Source: Scortum barcoo (lineage: Eukaryota > Chordata > Actinopteri > Centrarchiformes > Terapontidae). From it: DNA of 64,000 bases. A program made the position numbers and the translations under genes. The stretch is from the NCBI GenBank assembly GCA_023238725.1, contig CM041541.1, forward strand, positions 9,386,044 to 9,450,043, read 5' to 3'. Shown here in pieces: positions 52,733 through 63,700 of the stretch (its first letter is position 1; every line of letters starts with the position of its first letter). The notes under the pieces are model-generated. The model was not told where the DNA came from. It made no database searches and saw only the letters and a list, made by a program, of their open reading frames with translations.

Positions 52733-52781
52733 CAGTGGTAGAAAGTACATTTAAATTATATAAATGTACTTTCCACCACTG
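52733..52781. repeat. 49-bp palindrome of two element ends
   Basis: The left arm CAGTGGTAGAAAGTACATTT plus A and the right arm, reversed, CAGTGGTGGAAAGTACATTT plus A differ at one base of 21. They enclose a 7-base AATTATA loop. The arm is the terminal motif of the AGTACTT-rich family, so this looks like an element reduced to its two ends. Confidence 0.8.
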
Positions 52782-53701
52782 GTATCCTGGACTTGGTTAA
52801 ATTTGTTTAAAGTAGAAAGTATTTGTTTCTTAAACCGAATACAGATCCAGCAATGGACTCTTCCTGTCCTGTAAGTGTCTTCGCTGTGTCATTCATCAGA
52901 AAACAAACAAACAATAAAAGTAACTCGCTTTGGTTACCTTTGCACACACATTACAATACATCGTCTCATTTTGTAAAAGCAGTAAAATATGTATGCAAAC
53001 AGCAAAAAATGCATACAATGCATAATGTTTAACAGTTAGTGTGTAATTATTGGGCGAGACAATCTTGCTGGCTGTCTTTGCATACTTATGTAAAAGTATG
53101 TTAACACTGTCAGCAGAAGTAAAATTGCTAATATCTGATGTTTCTGGATTAATATTACTCAAATGTGAACTTAAGTAAACGTACTAGTTTGTTCAGAGGG
53201 TTTTGTTCTCTTGGAGCCTTTTCCACCAAATGATAACAGTGAAAAAAAAAACATTTATCTTCCTTTCTGTCCTATCTGACCTTTATAAATCCCCGTCCAC
53301 ACAGACTGTTTTAAACTCAGTCTTAATTACATCAAAGCAATTACAGAGCCAGTATGAAGGCCTCATCCGCTGAGGAAGGGAGGAAAAAGTCCAGCACCAA
53401 CTTCAGAAACTATGAGTTAAGAGCTGAAGCGGAGAATAAGTCTGTCTCTGGTGGATCTGCACAGAAAATCTATAAAGTCTTTTTGTGCATTTTCTGCTGT
53501 AGCGGAAGAGAAATCCTACTTTGTTTGAAACGTTTGTCTTTGGCTTTCTTAGAGCATTCACAGTAAACAGTCTGTAATCACAATCTGAACTAATTAGAAG
53601 ATAATTAAACAACATATTTAACTGGAGCTACATGAAAAAAACTGACTAAAAGCATTCACATTTCATTTTGAATATTTGGAAATTGGGTGGAATTTTATGG
53701 A

Positions 53702-53718
53702 TGTGTGTGTGTGTGTGT
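53702..53718. repeat. (TG)n simple repeat
   Basis: Eight TG units, intergenic. Confidence 0.8.
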
Positions 53719-53919
53719 TATATATTGTTCATGTTGTGTACCTTGGCTTTGAACTTAATCTTAATGCTGCTCTGGTGGATTTTTATATTTCTACAATGTG
53801 GTTGTCATGAGTGAGTAACACGACATCGCCACCTTGTGGTCAAACACCCACAGCTCACCTCATTGTGTTCATCTGTGATATCAACCAAATATTATATGTG
53901 ACACCTTTACTGTCCAACT

Positions 53920-54070
53920 ACATTTACTTACTTTACTTGACTTGACTTACTTAAGTACTGTACTAAAGTACCAATTTGGGGTACTTAAGGTATTTTCTTT
54001 TCATTTCTATACTTCTTGTACTTTTACTCTTAAATCCAGAAGGAATTATTTTACTTTTTACTTCACTTTT
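53920..54070. repeat. AGTACTT-rich element fragment
   Basis: TTTACTTGACTTGACTTACT, TAAGTACTGTACTAAAGTAC and CTTGTACTTTTACTCTTAAA are family phrases. Confidence 0.55.
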
Positions 54071-54606
54071 TGGTGTACATGTTAAAAATAGTTGTATGTT
54101 TTACCATTACCAACTCTTCATTATAATAACAACATAACATGATAACAACTCCTCATCAAATACCATAATTATCAACACTATTTTGTCATAAATCTAAGAA
54201 ACTGACATTCAGACTGACTTTTGCATTTGAGAATCACTGTAAGTCACCCTAAAATGTCTTGTTCAGGATCCAGTTAACAGTTAAGTTAAATAAAGGTCTG
54301 GGGTATAACAAGAGACCTTGATTCATTTTAAATAAGCTGTGGATTCATGTCAGATCACCTATAACAGTTATCAGCTAGTTTTCTAATATTATATCTTTGC
54401 AAACCAAAAATGTTTGGATTGTTTGTACACATAACTTGCCAAAAACAATTTTTAAGATTGAAAATAACTAAATAATTATTTGCTGCTCTGTTTCTGCTCA
54501 TTTTGAAGTAAAATTCTTAAAATAATAAATAAAACACTGATCCTAATCTTAGAAATAAAGCTTACACCAAAAAATGATCGATCAAGAGAAGTTGGTGAGC
54601 AACACT

Positions 54607-54612
54607 TTTATT
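54607..54612 (-). terminator. Poly(A) signal of the alpha-tubulin gene
   Basis: AATAAA on the - strand, 165 bases past the stop codon. It is the best-placed signal for 3' end formation. Confidence 0.6.
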
Positions 54613-54776
54613 TAGAAAAAGAAGTAAAGACACATTTTCTCTCATCTGAGAGTCATTTTTCAATAAACCAAACACCATGGGATTGAGCTCGAACAAACTG
54701 CTGCTCTGCAGTAACGGTAGTGTTGACTGTTGGTCTACATTGGTCGTTAAACTGACTTCACCCTTTCTTCAAAACT

Positions 54777-55751
54777 TTAATACTCCTCCCCCTCTTCGTC
54801 TTCTTCATACGAGTCGATGCCAACCTCTTCGTAATCCTTCTCCAGGGCCGCCATGTCCTCTCTGGCCTCGGAGAACTCTCCCTCCTCCATTCCCTCCCCA
54901 ACGTACCAGTGGACGAAGGCCCTCTTGGCGTACATGAGGTCGAACTTGTGGTCGAGTCGGGCCCAGGCCTCTGCGATGGCGGTGGTGTTGCTCAGCATGC
55001 ACACTGCCCTCTGCACCTTGGCCAGGTCTCCACCAGGAACCACAGTGGGGGGCTGGTAGTTGATGCCCACCTTGAAGCCTGTGGGACACCAGTCCACAAA
55101 CTGGATGGAGCGCTTTGTTTTGATGTTGCTGATGGCTACGTTGACGTCTTTGGGCACCACGTCGCCGCGATACAGCAGGCAGCAGGCCATGTATTTACCA
55201 TGGCGAGGGTCGCACTTCACCATCTGATTGGCTGGCTCAAAACAGGCGTTGGTGATCTCGGCCACGGTGAGCTGCTCGTGATAGGCCTTCTCTGCTGAGA
55301 TAACTGGGGCGTAGGTGGCCAGGGGGAAGTGGATGCGAGGGTAAGGCACCAAGTTGGTCTGGAACTCTGTCAGGTCCACGTTCAAGGCGCCATCGAAGCG
55401 CAGGGAGGCGGTGATGGAAGAGACGATCTGGCTGATGAGGCGGTTCAGGTTGGTGTAGCTGGGACGCTCGATGTCTAGGTTCCTGCGGCAGATGTCGTAG
55501 ATGGCCTCGTTGTCCACCATGAAGGCGCAGTCGGAGTGCTCCAGGGTGGTGTGGGTGGTCAGGATGGAGTTGTAGGGCTCCACCACGGCCGTGGACACCT
55601 GAGGAGCCGGGTAGATGGCAAACTCAAGCTTGGACTTCTTACCAAAGTCTACAGAGAGGCGCTCCATCAGCAGGGAGGTGAAGCCAGAGCCGGTTCCTCC
55701 TCCGAATGAGTGGAAGACCAGAAAACCTTGAAGACCGGTGCACTGATCAGC
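54777..55751 (-). CDS. Alpha-tubulin exon 4 with stop (residues 127-450)
   Basis: A 975-base exon from ADQCTGLQGFLVFHSFGGGT to the TAA at 54777-54779. All expected blocks are present: GGGTGSG, YNSILTTHTTLEHSDCAFMV, VAEITNACFEP, CCLLYRGDVVPKDVN, WCPTGFKVGINYQPP and VGEGMEEGEFSEAREDMA. Acceptor TTTTTCAG. Confidence 0.98.
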   Translation of the reverse strand, partial: ADQCTGLQGFLVFHSFGGGTGSGFTSLLMERLSVDFGKKSKLEFAIYPAPQVSTAVVEPYNSILTTHTTLEHSDCAFMVDNEAIYDICRRNLDIERPSYTNLNRLISQIVSSITASLRFDGALNVDLTEFQTNLVPYPRIHFPLATYAPVISAEKAYHEQLTVAEITNACFEPANQMVKCDPRHGKYMACCLLYRGDVVPKDVNVAISNIKTKRSIQFVDWCPTGFKVGINYQPPTVVPGGDLAKVQRAVCMLSNTTAIAEAWARLDHKFDLMYAKRAFVHWYVGEGMEEGEFSEAREDMAALEKDYEEVGIDSYEEDEEGEEY

Positions 55752-58700
55752 CTGAAAAAGAAAGTTTGAATGTTTTAATTTTGAAACAGACTAAAAACCA
55801 TACTTCCAGCTCTCAATCTTGATTAGTATTTTTGTTCTCTTTTATTTGAAATTGTGGTTTCTAGTCATCACCACATATTCTAGATCAACAGCTAACAGGG
55901 TTCCCAGCACTTCAGACAGCATGACTGAAACCTGGCCTCTCATCAGCAGAGACTTCGTACCAGTTTGCGCATCCTGTCGAGCACGCAGTCGATGTGCTCC
56001 TTTCCGACAGTGTAGTGACCGCGGGCGTAGTAGTTGTTGGCGGCGTCCTCCTTTCCTGAGATCAGCTGCTCGGGGTGGAACAGCTGGCGGTATGTGCCAG
56101 CACGAACCTCATCTGACGGAGAGAGAGGACATGGTTTGTCAGATATTAATATTGTTTGAGGGGAACTGATATTATCCTTTTTTAGTTTTTCGATCTGAAC
56201 TGAAAGGTTAAAGGGGGGTCCATAGGTGTGCTGGTAAGCCACGCAGGTGGGCTACTGTGCACAATTCCCAGGCTTCGACACTAAAATATATCTATAGTGC
56301 ATTAATATTTATTAGTTACATAAGTGTTTCTGTTTCAAGACTTATAATTTATGAATGATCTTTTGAGATCTGATTGGCTAATTTAAACTGAAGTGGGCGT
56401 GATCACAATAAAACTTAATTTGACAAACTTTTATTGCTTTAAATGAACTTTTATCAAAATATAAATTAGTAGAAGTGCTGCCAATGACACCCATTGTCTT
56501 GGACTTACTAGTAATCAGCTGATTTTCTGTTTATAACTTTATTGTCTTTATACCTTCCCAGAGCTGGTTCTTTATCTCTACCTCTTGATGCTTCCATAAC
56601 TAAACCAACAGCTTCCACCACTTCTTCAGCAGCGAGTCTCTTAACCTTTAAACTCTAGCTCCCAGGTAAATGAGACTGTGAAACATTAGGTTGCTGTCAT
56701 AAATTACACAACTTTTTTTTTTTTATTTTGCCCTAAAGCTAGAGAAATTCCTCACCAATAACAGTGGGCTCCAGGTCGACAAAGATGGCTCTGGGGACAT
56801 ACTTCCCGGTACCGGTCTCACTGAAGAAGGTGGTGAAGGAGTCGTCGTAGCCTCCGCTGGGCTTCTCAGTGGGCATGTGGCCGTCCGGCTGGATGCCGTG
56901 CTCCAGGCAGTACAGCTCCCAGCAGGTGTTGCCCATCTGGACACCAGCCTGGCCGACGTGGACAGAGATACATTCGCGCTGTGGAGGGAAAAAGGAGACA
57001 TTTAGGGATATTGTTTAGCTTGTACAGCCCACCAGCTACAAAATGTGAAATTTCCCTGAATTCATTTGCAAAGAAAACCTCATTGGAACATATTTAGATG
57101 AAACTGTTTTGCTGCATAGCTGAACGCCAACATTTCTGCTTTTAAACCTGTCTTGACCTGCAGAAAGCGACAGTTGAGCGCCAGGAAACATCGGGTGGAG
57201 TCGGCAAGTTATGATGACTTTTCAACTGTTTTTTGCATTTTCGCAATCTTTGCACCACAACCTGATTTCTCTGTGTTCAAATGTGCAGGTCTGCATTTTC
57301 AAACGTTGCAGAGAAATGTCGTGATTTAAATAAGTGAGCAGCTGTGATTAACACGGTCTTGTCAGAGTGTCTGTAGGGGCCAAAGTGCCTCCACACCCTC
57401 CTAAAGTATTTCTAGTCCCTTGTAAAAGATGTGGGTGAGGGTGGAGGAGAAGTAAGGCAATGAGTGCAGCCTCGCTGACGACTGAGACAAGTTTAGTCTC
57501 ATCATTTGGAAGAGATATTTGGCCTGGGAGAGTTTAAGATGCAACGTCGTCCGTCCTGTTTAGTTAACTGGGCCTTCACAAGGAGGTAAAAGTGACAAAA
57601 ATACAAATGTTGTAAGATGATCACTAGTGTCAAAGTACATTTCTTATTTTTCCTCTCAAAAAATGCATCTTTGAATACGAAAAAACATCATCCATGTGTT
57701 CAAAATGCAGGAATTAAATGATTGTAGGCTAAATGTCCTCCTGACGTGTGTTTACATTATAGCAGCAGTTAGTCTGTCAACACAAAGGCCAGCTGTCATT
57801 GGTCACATGAGAACGCAGGCAAGTATGGCTGTCAAAATATCACAGTGCCCTTTTGGTGTCACTCTTCATACATGCCAAGAAAAAGCATATATCATATTTA
57901 TATGTAATTAAGTACCTTATGTTTACAATGCAAAACAAAGAGGCTGCTGCTGACATAAAACCTCTTTTCTAGAGGCAGTGAGATATTCATGTTGTTGTGA
58001 AATTCTTGTGAAGTCAGTCAGTCGTCGGGGTTGAAAGCATCCTGACAGGGCGGCCGATCATGTTTTTCCAGTGAGAGCTCTTCAGCTCAAACAAAGCAGC
58101 TTCCAACAATGCACGGCACAACATGCCCGTCCTCTTCAGTCTCACAAGCAGTCTTATGACACGATGGAATTGCTTCACTATACAGATTTTTATCTTGTTT
58201 TATTTGAGTTGTGTAGTATGATTTGGTGATGTGACCTATTTTCTTTTAAAATAGCCACATTCCTCAGGAGAAACTATGTAAAAAGAAAAAAAAACAATGA
58301 ATCCACGTAAACTGATGTGAATTGATGACACTGGTTAGCGAAATGTAAGACAAATGGTTAAAATGGATAAAAGTGATGGGAAAAAAGTTTAGATATTAAG
58401 CTTTAAGTAACAGTAATGGATAAATGGTTGAAATTAGCTAAACGTCATGGATAAATGTTTGAATATAATTCAAAGTAATGGATAAAGGGTTGACTATGTC
58501 TAAAAGTAATGCATAAATGGTTAAATACAGGTAAAGGTAATAGATAAATGGTTGAAAATAGATAAAAGTAATCCATAGATGGTTGAACTATAGCTAAAAG
58601 TTATGGATAAATGGTTGAATATAGCTAAATATTGTGAATAAATAGTTGATTATAGCTAAAGATAATGGATAAATGGTTGAGTATGGCTGAAAAGTAATGC

Positions 58701-60540
58701 ATAAATGAGTGAAAAATCAGGATTCTACTACAGTGGGACTAACACTGATACAAATAATAATGCAAATTGTATAAATAACCACCATCTGAAACTTAACACC
58801 TCAGTAGGAGATGAATTAACATAGCTCTTTTCATTGTGTCCCTTTGGCTTGTTTTGAATCATCCCTTGACCTCCCCCTCTCCCCCCCGACAAAGAATGAC
58901 AGAAGGGGGGTCATCGTGACATGGTAGCTGCCAAGTATGGCGATGGCAGCCAGCTCAGCAGCCAGCTATTTTGAGTGAAGCTTCAATCATGCGACCCACA
59001 CAGACGGCTAAACCATACCCTACTAACCCAGTTGGACTCTCAGACTGCAGCTTATATCATAGAAATAATATACTTTAACTGCAGCGTGCACCTTAAATAA
59101 GAGCAATAACTAACTCTGTGGAGCATTTACCGTGTTTTAAATGCAATGCAACTGCAAATAATAAGAGTAATAATCAGCATGGACTTTCCATTTTACTTCT
59201 GCTTTGTGAGCAACCCAGTTTCGACATGCTGCATTTGACAAAAGTGGAAGTGGTGGTCTGTTTGCTGCCTGTTGTGTGCCCACATCCGCTTGTGTTTATA
59301 TGACACACAGACTGTGAAATTTGCCCTTTTAGGCAATGGTGGTAAACTGAGTGATTATCTACTTCCTGTATCTTGTCCTGAAACTACGTCATGGCTGATG
59401 CTGAGGCATGAAGGACACAGTGGAGCATTGTCAGTCTCTTGTTTATCAAGCATTTGTGATTGAATAGTTTCCCAGTTGAGAATGAACTGGATGGATCAAA
59501 CTAGATATATCCCACCTATAAAATGCAATGTGAATAAAATAAATCTAGAGCACAGGATGCTATAATTACAACCCTTTTTAAGGTGAAATAAGGCCTTCAC
59601 ACCTCCGCTTCTTTTATGTTGTATACCAAATGGCCCAGCAGGGCCATGTCAGCAGCTCTAAACCCATGTGGGAAACAGACTTTTCTTACACTTAGCACCT
59701 CGACAAACGGCTTTTTCACACTCCTGTCTTTCCAGTTGACCTGCAAACATTACAACATGCTCACTGTTTGCAGTAGTCAAAAGGGAAAGGTCGGCGTCCT
59801 GAATTCGTGCTGAGGAATGAACTTAAGGCTCTTTAGCTGGTAAAAATGTTGATCCAAGGCTGTGGGGGTTTATCGTCATGTGCCTGTCCCCCATGTTTGA
59901 CATCCAAACTAAGCCTGTTAGTTGTACTTTCTGCTGATTTTCTTTTGGGGGTACATCTTTAAAGCTGATGCATTCAAAAGAGCCAAAAGTAGCAGCTTCA
60001 GGACTATCACTCGGGAATGCAGCAGCTTATCAGCATGGTCGTGGAAGACAGAAATAGAAATGTAAAATGCAAGCGGCCGCTGGAAGCCACATCAGCATTC
60101 CCAAAACCAGCCAGGCAAACACGCACGCCCTCCTGACAGGCAGCCCTCCAGTGCCCATATGGAAACAGTTAACCTTTACTGGGGCTGGAGCCACATGCCC
60201 GGTGGTGTGTTTCCACTAATCGACTTTATGTTTTTCACAGTTTCGAACATAAAAATGAGTTTTATGTGCTGCAGCAAGGCCAGAGAGTTGTTTGAGAAGC
60301 AGCCTGAGGCCCACTAAAGAAGGAACAATAGACAAGAGCTGATGATTGTGACACATTTTGGGAGTACAAGTATGCAGATGTAACAGGAAACACAACTATT
60401 ACAGATGTTCTTTGAGTCATACTTCAGATATGACTCATAATTCTCCACGGTATCACTTAAAAGACAGAAAAAGTTGTTTTTTTCATATGTTAACTACTGA
60501 ATACTGCTGATAATAGTAATAATCACTAAATACTCACCAT
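54777..60540 (-). CDS. Alpha-tubulin, tuba4/tuba1-like, whole gene of 4 coding exons
   Basis: The four exons join into 450 residues; vertebrate alpha-tubulins have 448-452. The protein starts MRECISVHVGQAGVQMGN, keeps Lys40 (EKPSGG), the GTP-loop GGGTGSG at about 143-149, and a C-terminal tail ending EEDEEGEEY. The final Tyr is the residue removed and re-added in the tyrosination cycle, and MREC is the nascent signal read in tubulin mRNA autoregulation (known biology). Alpha-tubulin pairs with beta-tubulin as the microtubule building block in the cytoplasm. The tail phrase EEVGIDSYE favours a tuba4-like isotype, while the closing EEY is like tuba1. I leave the symbol open. Exon 1 carries only the start Met, a classic vertebrate alpha-tubulin structure. 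Oddity: one extra Tyr after NNY in exon 3. No stops or frameshifts. Confidence 0.93.
55961..56112 (-). CDS. Alpha-tubulin exon 3 (residues 76-126), with extra Tyr
   Basis: Encodes DEVRAGTYRQLFHPEQLISG, then KEDAANNYYARGHYTVGKEH and IDCVLDRMRKL. Vertebrate alpha-tubulins read NNYARGHY, so one TAC codon is duplicated (56027-56032). Cys and Met in CVLDRM are also less usual than Ser/Pro and Val/Ile. Acceptor CCGTCAG, donor CTG|GTACGA. Confidence 0.95.
56113..56755 (-). other. Alpha-tubulin intron 2
   Basis: 643 bases with a T run at 56713-56724. No recognised repeat or exon. Confidence 0.6.
56756..56978 (-). CDS. Alpha-tubulin exon 2 (residues 2-75)
   Basis: Encodes RECISVHVGQAGVQMGNTCW through VDLEPTVI and one base of the next codon. 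It includes GQAGVQ of the nucleotide pocket and the Lys40 loop. Acceptor CTCCACAG, donor ATTG|GTGAGG. Confidence 0.96.
56979..60537 (-). other. Alpha-tubulin intron 1
   Basis: 3.6 kb. It holds the degenerate minisatellite at 58351-58715 and otherwise unique-looking DNA. First introns of vertebrate alpha-tubulin genes can carry enhancers. I see no specific site that I can name. Confidence 0.65.
58351..58715. repeat. Degenerate minisatellite, unit about 31-34 bases
   Basis: About eleven diverged copies of a unit like GTAATGGATAAATGGTTGAA followed by TATAGCTAAAA. The phrases GGATAAATGGTTGAA and ATAGCTAAA recur at regular spacing. Copies differ by substitutions and small indels, so the array is old. 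Confidence 0.85.
60538..60540 (-). CDS. Alpha-tubulin exon 1 (start Met only)
   Basis: ATG is immediately followed by the donor GTGAGTA. Exon 2 resumes with CGC GAA TGT (Arg-Glu-Cys). Upstream lie about 95 bases of 5' UTR and a TATA box at a suitable distance. No nearer ATG with a fitting donor was seen before exon 2. Confidence 0.82.
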
Positions 60541-60654
60541 TCTGATGTTTTGATTGTCCTTTTTGAAGAAGAAGGAGGTGAAGTTCAAACTTGTATGCTC
60601 TCACAGGGCACCTATAATGAGATCTCTGTGAGTGAAGTCCTATCAGTGTGAGAC

Positions 60655-60700
60655 ACACACGCTTTTATAGCTACTACAGGGGGCGGGAGGAGGATGAGGA
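60655..60700 (-). promoter_or_regulatory. Alpha-tubulin core promoter (TATA box and GC box)
   Basis: On the - strand CTATAAAAGC (TATAAAA at 60663-60669) lies about 125 bases before the ATG. A GC box, GGGGGCGGGAGG on the + strand, lies at 60679-60690 just upstream. With a start about 25-30 bases after the TATA box, transcription would begin near 60635. The sites are seen; their use is inference. Confidence 0.65.
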
Positions 60701-63700
60701 GGAGCCATCAACAGCTGCAGCTTTGCTCACTCCAACCTTTTTTCTTCTTCTCGTGAGTTATGGCTTCCTGCTGGAACTTTTCAGAGTAAAAGCAACCCAC
60801 CCACCCCAAGGCACTCACATGATCACCACGTAAAGTTTGTTTTCACTCGTGGAAGTGTATTTACTCTAGTACTCCATTCTAACTCTTTCAAGGGTTCAAG
60901 GGATTGTTTATTCGTCATTTTACAACATGAGTTTGTGTAAAAGAAAGTATCTGAAAGAGCTGGAGTTACTTTTCAGATCATATGAAAGCATATAATTAAT
61001 TTATGAGATGCATTATTATAGATTAAACTAACCAAAATCCCACAATGTAAGATGTAATCTGATCTTTTACTAATTAGCAGCATCACAGAGCAGAAATACT
61101 TACCCACTTAATACTGTTATAAGTATAGGTTTTGCATTCAAAATGTACAAATGTAATGTTGCAGCTGGAAAAAGTGGAGCTAACTTTTCACTTTATACAC
61201 TGCTGGGTAGCTTGTAAATTTCACCAGCGGATAAATAAAGTCTGATCTGTAATAATAATGTATTTGTTAATTATAATGTGTATTATTAGTTTGAATCTGC
61301 AAAGTAACTCATGACAAAATGTATTGAATAAATGTAGTTGTACAGTTTGCGGTACAATATTTACAATAATATATTAAGTACGGGCATAGTGGAGTAGAAG
61401 AATTAAGTAACAGAAAATGGAAATACTCAAGTAAAACCGTCCATAAAGCAAAACATTTGATAAATTAATAAATATATAAACTATTGGCTGCTCCTCAACC
61501 AGCTACAACATTCATTTTGTTGTTATCTTCACTGCTCCACTGTAGATAAATGAAAATGTCATGTTGAAATAAATCAATAAAGCAGATTTGTAAAATGTTA
61601 TGGAGAACTCATGACCCAAACGTGCACCTCATGTGACTGATGATGACAGTGTGTCTGAAGTCACATGAGATCTGTTTTATTGTTTGCTATGAATGCAGCT
61701 TTCAGACATTAATTGATTTCATTGTTGCAGCCTGGACACTTAAAATGGCGATGTTTTTTAGAGCCACTAGATGGAGTCCTTATCATTGAATTTGTCCAGA
61801 ACAGCAGCTCACTACTGTACACAATTCACAGTAAACACAACATTGCTGAGTGTCCTTCTGATGCACAAATATCAGTAACAGTATCAGTTTTATTATGGTA
61901 AATGTGTTTTTTGCAGACATGAAACAATCATAAAATAGACACAAAAGTTGATATAAAACAAAATAATACACAAAATTCAAACATTTTAAAAGTAAACTTA
62001 CCTATAAAAACTAAAATAGAAACACTACCACCATCGTTTATTCTAAAAAATGGAACGCAGCCTGGCCATATGGGAACATTTGCATAGTCGAATATAAGAT
62101 TGTGTTACCATAAATCTGAAGGTTTGTACAAGTAAAAATATTTTTTAAATAAAAATATCCCATCTGTGGCTCACATCAGATTTTTCTCCAATCACAATGG
62201 GCAGAAAACAGCTCTGTATGTGAAGTGCTGGTGTTAAAATTAGACTTTAAATGTGATTAATTTATCTTTATCAGTGAGTTACAGCTGCACTATACGATGC
62301 TTCATGACACTGGGTGGAAAGAAAGTATGGCTCCTTTCTCTCAAATTCACTTTTCACCCCACAAATGTTTTCCATTTATTGTCGTCTGTGAACTTTACCT
62401 GTCCATCACTCTTTACAGGAATGCAGAGCTGATCCAGGATCCTTCAGAGGCCTGAGCTCATCGCACCAGGCCCTCGGCTCTGAATGTAAACGTCCTCATA
62501 ATCCTCAAACAAACCCCTGAGTCCTCTGGAGTCCAAAGCTTCATCCCCTGAACCCCTCATTCCCCTTCAAACACCTCCCTAAGCATCTTTTTTTGGAGGG
62601 GGAGAGATAGTTTGTGATAGGCGGATAATGGAGATCTTTTTCAAGTGTTGTGTTTCGTTCTCCTCCCCCCTCGGAGGTGCACAGATTACTTTTCTTTTAC
62701 ATCTGCCTCAGTGGTGAGACTTAAACTATTCCTTCACCTCCCTCCTCCTCCATCTCTTTGCCTGGTTATATAGTCTTCATCTGAAGTCACTGATTTGTAA
62801 GAACAAGCAAAAATGACTCAAAAATACACAGGTTTTGCAGGCCATAGAATAAAAATGGGCCTCTGAGAGATTTAAAGATTTAACATGGGGACTACTCCTA
62901 ATTTAAAGGGGAAATAAATTCAATTGAGTAATTTCCTGAGCATTAAGATCATGATTCTTCCAAGGTAAATGTAAAATAATCCCACTTTTACAATCTGACT
63001 TTTCACAAATTTAATATAGTTTAGGGTTAGGGTTACCTGCATAATGTTACTCACACTTATTTCTTAAAATAATAATAATAATCATAAAAAAAGATTTGCT
63101 TTGGGAGGAAATACAGACGTTAGGTTGAAGTTTTAAAGGCAACAGGTGCACTTATTCTTCCTCGATGTTTGTTGCTGTGTTTTTATGTTTCATGTTTGTG
63201 TATTTATGCTGCAAAACAAATTTCCTGAACTGAACAGAAAACTACATGTACATATTCATGTTGGTGAGGTGAGCTTCTCTTGTTTAAAGAAAAAAAATCT
63301 GACAAAGAGCTCAAAATTTAACCAAAGAAATGACCAAAAAATTTGATTATACTTTTGATTATATTTTAACATTTTTCTGTCATAAATAGTGGCATTAGCA
63401 TATAAATGTAAATGGTAATACAGATGATTTTGTGTATTTATGTGAGTGATGTCCCTTTAAAAACTGTAGCATATGAGAAATATTTATCTATAATTTATGT
63501 GTGTAACATTTTGTGGCATTGTTTAAATTAAGCCAGTCGAAAGTCAGTGCAGGAGCCGCACTGCAAATTAAATCACTGGTGTAACACAATGAATAGTCAT
63601 ATAAAAATAAAGAGAATTTGTCATCAGGATTTTACATATGCATGTAATTTCAAAAATTGTGAAGCAAACCTGTTGGGTTGTGTTACAGCACAAAACAGGA

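Larger units (their letters stand above)
49492..54590. other. Convergent intergenic region between dpp10 and alpha-tubulin
   Basis: It begins with the dpp10 3' UTR, whose end I could not place. It holds a (GT)n tract, a poly(T) run, a (TG)n tract, several AGTACTT-rich copies, a 49-bp palindrome, and a gene-free stretch at about 51480-51770 that is less repetitive. No third gene is visible. Confidence 0.65.

Noticed and set aside
54909..55298. 129-codon + strand frame opposite alpha-tubulin exon 4
   Set aside because: It mirrors the tubulin coding strand. Highly biased codon use on one strand often leaves the other open.
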